Shown piece by piece: positions 6,005 through 8,583 of a DNA stretch of 8,583 bases. This DNA comes from JAZSQZ01 sp045538175. Its GTDB lineage: Bacteria > Bacillota > Clostridia > Christensenellales > UBA1242. Positions within the stretch are counted from its first letter, which is position 1; the number at the start of each line of letters is the position of its first letter. Under the pieces are notes generated by a model. It saw only the letters and a list, made by a program, of their open reading frames with translations, was not told the DNA's origin and made no database searches. The stretch spans positions 1-8,583 of the forward strand of contig JAZSQZ010000140.1 in NCBI GenBank assembly GCA_045538175.1, in the 5' to 3' direction. Made by a program: the position numbers and the translations under genes.

Positions 6005-6829
6005 ATGAAAATTATGATTGCTGGTCTTGGACTTATAGGTGGTTCAATGGCAAAATCTTTAAATAGAGCAGGCTTCTCTGTTGATGGCTTTGACAGAGAA
6101 GAAGTTGTAGAGTTTGCCTTAAAAGAGAATATTATTAAAGATAAGGCAAAAGACTATTCTATCTATGATATTGTTTTTATAGCCCTTCCACCAGATGCAA
6201 CAATGGATTTTATAGACAACAATAATTTTAAAGACGGTGCTATCGTTGCAGACATTTGTGGTGTTAAAAAAGTTGTTGAAAATGTTGTTTATAAAAACCC
6301 AAGAAATTTTAGGTATGTTGGTTGTCACCCTATGGCAGGTAAGGAAGTTTCTGGCATTCAAAACTCAACTGAAAAACTTTTTGATAAGGCAAATATGATT
6401 ATTGTCGAAACAGAAAATACAGATGCTGAAGCCGTAAAAACCCTTGAAGATATTTTTAGTCAAATGGGCTTTAAACTTATTAAAAAATGTTCATCAGACC
6501 ATCACGACACAAAGATTGCTTACACATCACAACTTGCACATATTGTAAGTAATGCTTATGTTAAAAGCCCATCTGCAAAAGATTATGTTGGTTTTACAGG
6601 TGGAAGTTTCCAAGATATGACAAGAATTGCTGGTGTTGATGAAGATGTTTGGACAAGATTGTATATGTTAAATCGTGAAAAAATTTCTAAAGAATTATCA
6701 ATACTTATTTTAAATCTCTCTCAGTATCTTGTTGCTTTTGAATCTAACGACGAAGAAGGATTAAAAAAACTACTTAAAGAAGGTAGGGCAGCAAAGAAAA
6801 AATTAGACGAAGAAAAACCTATTATATAA
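6005..6829 (+). CDS. tyrA: Prephenate/arogenate dehydrogenase
   Basis: TyrA oxidatively decarboxylates prephenate to 4-hydroxyphenylpyruvate, or arogenate to tyrosine, in tyrosine synthesis. From the ATG at 6005 the protein has 274 residues. The N-terminal Rossmann fold shows GLGLIGG at 7-13 and an acidic residue after strand 2 (GFDRE near 28-32), which favours NAD over NADP. The substrate-site motif GCHPMAGKEVSG at 107-117 contains the catalytic-type His108. The dimerisation domain carries SQLAHIVSNAY (His179) and FQDMTRIAG, whose Arg207 matches the conserved carboxylate-binding arginine. No ACT or chorismate mutase domain is attached, so this is the short monofunctional form without a built-in tyrosine-sensing domain. 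An in-frame TTG at 5999 is possible but lies only three bases from AAGGA, whereas the ATG is nine bases away; I prefer the ATG. It stands alone between its own promoter and terminator, away from other aromatic-pathway genes. Confidence 0.93.
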   Translation: MKIMIAGLGLIGGSMAKSLNRAGFSVDGFDREEVVEFALKENIIKDKAKDYSIYDIVFIALPPDATMDFIDNNNFKDGAIVADICGVKKVVENVVYKNPRNFRYVGCHPMAGKEVSGIQNSTEKLFDKANMIIVETENTDAEAVKTLEDIFSQMGFKLIKKCSSDHHDTKIAYTSQLAHIVSNAYVKSPSAKDYVGFTGGSFQDMTRIAGVDEDVWTRLYMLNREKISKELSILILNLSQYLVAFESNDEEGLKKLLKEGRAAKKKLDEEKPII

Positions 6830-6832
6830 ATA

Positions 6833-6858
6833 AAAACTCGCAAAATTGCGAGTTTTTT
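6833..6858 (+). terminator. Terminator after tyrA
   Basis: A 10-bp stem pairs AAAACTCGCA (6833-6842) with TGCGAGTTTT (6847-6856) across an AAAT loop, with six T residues at 6853-6858. It starts three bases after the tyrA stop. Confidence 0.92.
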
Positions 6859-6934
6859 GTTTTTAATGCGTGTTTTAGTCTTAAATTGCTGTTTTTTTGT
6901 GTATTTTGTCTATTGTTTAGACGATGCTCGCATA

Positions 6935-6963
6935 TTGACTTTTTTGCTAATATAAGGTATCAT
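6935..6963 (+). promoter_or_regulatory. Sigma-70-type promoter of the 209-residue gene
   Basis: TTGACT (6935-6940) and TATCAT (6958-6963) are exactly 17 bp apart, each one base off consensus. Initiation near 6970 would leave a leader of about 20 nt containing the AAAGGGG ribosome binding site. A 5-bp inverted repeat, GTCTA/TAGAC with a 5-nt loop (6908-6922), lies upstream of the -35 and might be a regulator site, but it is too short to be sure. Confidence 0.78.
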
Positions 6964-6989
6964 TTATATAATAGAAAAAGGGGTGTGCT

Positions 6990-7619
6990 ATGAGAAAAGG
7001 ATACGATATCACCAAAGTTGATTTTTATACAATTTGTGAAATTTCAAAAGATCTTGCAGCTGTTAGGGAAACATATGTTGAAAGGGGATATCAAGTTCCT
7101 TTAAATTCGCTACTTTTGGTTAGAAAAATGTATGAAAAACAATTTGCAAAAGAAGATAGGATTGCAAGTGGTCTTACACGTGAACAATATGAAGAAGTAG
7201 ATGATAGTTTGAAAGGCACATACATAAGCGATGGTGTTGCAGATAGATTTGAAGCATTAATTCTTCTTTCACAAATGAAAATTTTAAGAACATGTATGAC
7301 ATCTTTTGAAAATAGACAGACAGTTCAATTTGCTTTCAATGGTGCAATGCCAGATACTTCTGCAAAAGAACTTTTCAATTTGTCATTATCCACAAATGAG
7401 TATTTAAACATTTCAAGAACCGATGCTTTGAGATTTCCTGAAAGTTTGTATGGAACAATTCCGCAACGCACAGAATACGAAATCTATCCAGAAGGTGAAA
7501 GTATTGTTGCAAAAGGCATGTCAAACAATAAAGGAGAAGTTGAAGATTGTGTTATTACAGAACCTGCGATTTCCCCATATGCACAATCAATTTTGTTTAG
7601 CGACGACAAAGCACAATAA
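6990..7619 (+). CDS. Uncharacterised cytoplasmic protein, 209 residues
   Basis: I do not recognise this family. The gene is well formed: near-consensus promoter, AAAGGGG ribosome binding site about seven bases before the ATG, codon use like its neighbours, and a terminator beyond the stop. The protein is soluble in character, with no signal peptide or membrane segment. The first half (about 10-105) looks helical and charged, with TREQYEEVDDSL near 63-74 and an amphipathic stretch DRFEALILLSQMKIL near 85-99. The second half is richer in Ser, Thr, Pro and Gly and looks more like strands and loops (TEYEIYPEGESIVAKG near 161-176). Three cysteines (16, 102, 187) are too scattered to form an obvious metal site. 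It lies between tyrA, which is closed off by a terminator, and convergent dinB, so context does not suggest a function. It directly abuts the end of dinB without a spacer. Confidence 0.8.
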   Translation: MRKGYDITKVDFYTICEISKDLAAVRETYVERGYQVPLNSLLLVRKMYEKQFAKEDRIASGLTREQYEEVDDSLKGTYISDGVADRFEALILLSQMKILRTCMTSFENRQTVQFAFNGAMPDTSAKELFNLSLSTNEYLNISRTDALRFPESLYGTIPQRTEYEIYPEGESIVAKGMSNNKGEVEDCVITEPAISPYAQSILFSDDKAQ

Positions 7620-8583
7620 TCAGATAAAGTCGTCACTTTCTTCAGTATTTATATGCTTTGCTTCTATAAGCAAAGCTTTTTTTATTTTATTAAAACCATA
7701 TTTTTGTCTTATTTTATCAATGCTTTGGTCTTTTTTTGATAACTTTTCAAGCTTTTTTGTATCCGTAAAAAGATTTGATTGAAAAGATGTTTGTGTGTCG
7801 CTAAAAAGTTGACTGCAACTAATTCTAATTGCTCTAATCTTTTTTGTGCTAGTGTTAAAATTCCATGATTTATTTAAAAGTGAAATTGCAGTTTTTGCAA
7901 TAGTGTCAACAGAGTTTGTTGGAATATCGATAGTTGTGCTATGCGATGTGGTTTCGAGATTGTCGTCTTTTATGGCTAAATTTATAGTTAATGCGGAGAA
8001 GTGGTGTTCTCTAAGCCTTGTTGAAACTGTTTCTGCTAAGTAATAAATCAACTGTTTTGTTTGTTCTAGAGTATCAATGTCAATAATAGATGTTGTACCG
8101 TTGCCAATACTTTTTATTTCTCTTAAGTTGTTGTAATCGCTAACTTTGTCCTCTTCTGTACCATTTGCAATATCTTTTAAATATTTTCCACTTACGCCAA
8201 AGTAGTGTGATAATACCTTTTCGTCAGCAGTTGCTAAATCTCCAATTGTATGGATATTTAGTTTCTTTAAGATTTGCAACCTGTTTTTCCCAACAAAAAT
8301 AAGTTTTTCTACAGGAAGTTTCCATGCTTTTGTTTTGTAATCTTCTTTTGTTATCGTAGAAACGGTGTCGTTTTTGCCTAGTTTGCTTCCTAATTTTGCA
8401 AACATTTTGCTAAAAGAAACGCCAACCGAAATTGTAAGGCCTGTTTCGTTTTTGACTTCTTCTTTTATTTTGTTTGCAATTTCAATGCCACTTCCAAAAA
8501 GCATTTGACTGTGTGTAACATCAAGCCAACACTCATCGATGCCAAAAGGTTCGACAAAATTTGTATATTTTAAGTAAATTTCT
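7620..8583 (-). CDS. dinB: DNA polymerase IV (Y family), 5' end missing
   Basis: DinB is a low-fidelity translesion polymerase. The frame is open through the right edge, giving 320 visible residues; the ATG at 8504 is internal. Just before that ATG the peptide reads VEPFGIDECWLDVT, the family palm motif (usually SIDE), with the metal-binding Asp and Glu encoded at 8535-8537 and 8532-8534. About 87 N-terminal residues are missing. GVSFSKMFAKLGSKLGK follows, typical of palm/fingers. LPVEKLIFVGKNRLQILKKL and IHTIGDLA are the thumb helix-hairpin-helix, and the little-finger domain comes after. Near the C-terminus QSNLF (7767-7781) matches the pentameric beta-clamp-binding motif, followed by the usual SIDKIRQKYGF helix. 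The TGA stop at 7620-7622 directly abuts the stop of the convergent gene, and a terminator for that gene lies inside this coding region. No terminator for dinB itself is visible. Confidence 0.95.
   Translation of the reverse strand, partial: EIYLKYTNFVEPFGIDECWLDVTHSQMLFGSGIEIANKIKEEVKNETGLTISVGVSFSKMFAKLGSKLGKNDTVSTITKEDYKTKAWKLPVEKLIFVGKNRLQILKKLNIHTIGDLATADEKVLSHYFGVSGKYLKDIANGTEEDKVSDYNNLREIKSIGNGTTSIIDIDTLEQTKQLIYYLAETVSTRLREHHFSALTINLAIKDDNLETTSHSTTIDIPTNSVDTIAKTAISLLNKSWNFNTSTKKIRAIRISCSQLFSDTQTSFQSNLFTDTKKLEKLSKKDQSIDKIRQKYGFNKIKKALLIEAKHINTEESDDFI
7655..7683 (+). terminator. Terminator of the 209-residue gene, inside dinB coding sequence
   Basis: A perfect 8-bp stem pairs GCTTTGCT (7655-7662) with AGCAAAGC (7669-7676) across a 6-nt loop, followed by seven T residues (7677-7683). 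It lies 35 bp past the stop of the 209-residue gene. On the other strand the same bases encode the KKALLIEAKH stretch near the DinB C-terminus. On the - strand the hairpin is preceded by A residues and has no T run after it, so it should act mainly on + strand transcripts. Confidence 0.85.

Noticed and set aside
7602..7634. GACGAC/GTCGTC inverted repeat across the gene junction as a terminator
   Set aside because: The stem is only six pairs with a 21-nt loop and no T run; the repeat partly reflects both proteins encoding SDD near their C-termini.
7450..7782. 110-codon + strand frame spanning the end of the 209-residue gene and dinB
   Set aside because: It is out of frame with one well-formed gene and antisense to another, and runs through a strong terminator.

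Overview
The window is AT-rich chromosomal DNA from a low-GC, Gram-positive-type bacterium. It is most likely an uncultured Clostridia-like member of the Bacillota. The evidence for this is a murA-ftsQ junction, purine-rich Shine-Dalgarno sites ahead of several genes, four tRNA genes that all encode CCA, many short hairpin-plus-T-run terminators, and a large surface protein carrying divergent InlB-type repeats, a style common in gut Clostridia. The taxonomic placement is inference; no rRNA is present.

Layout. From 1 to 1927 is the end of a cell-envelope operon on the + strand: murA (5' end outside the window) overlaps the division gene ftsQ by four bases (ATGA), and a terminator follows. From about 1980 to 2172 lies a short island with a 33-codon lysine-rich reading frame behind a strong ribosome binding site, then a hairpin that serves both strands. 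On the - strand, 2178-4379 encodes a 733-residue membrane-anchored extracellular protein with a transglutaminase-like domain and three or more repeats. A compact 93-bp divergent region separates it from a + strand cysteine synthase family gene (4473-5417). A 54-nt stretch with no G or C and a strong promoter then drive a tRNA cluster, Gly(GCC)-Val(TAC)-Cys(GCA)-Leu(TAA), at 5516-5880, closed by a terminator. A monocistronic tyrA (6005-6829) follows with its own promoter and terminator. Next is an unrecognised 209-residue gene (6990-7619) with a near-consensus promoter. The window closes with the - strand dinB (DNA polymerase IV; 5' end outside the window), which meets the unrecognised gene tail to tail with no intergenic base.

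How it fits together. Most of the window is housekeeping: peptidoglycan precursor synthesis and septation, cysteine and tyrosine metabolism, decoding, and translesion synthesis. Genes are short transcription units separated by terminators rather than one pathway cluster. I do not see a new multi-gene system. The points that merit a second look are the terminator embedded in dinB coding sequence, the small basic ORF between two terminators, the unrecognised 209-residue gene, the doubly anchored transglutaminase-like protein, near-leaderless transcription from the divergent region, and small oddities in the tRNA cluster.
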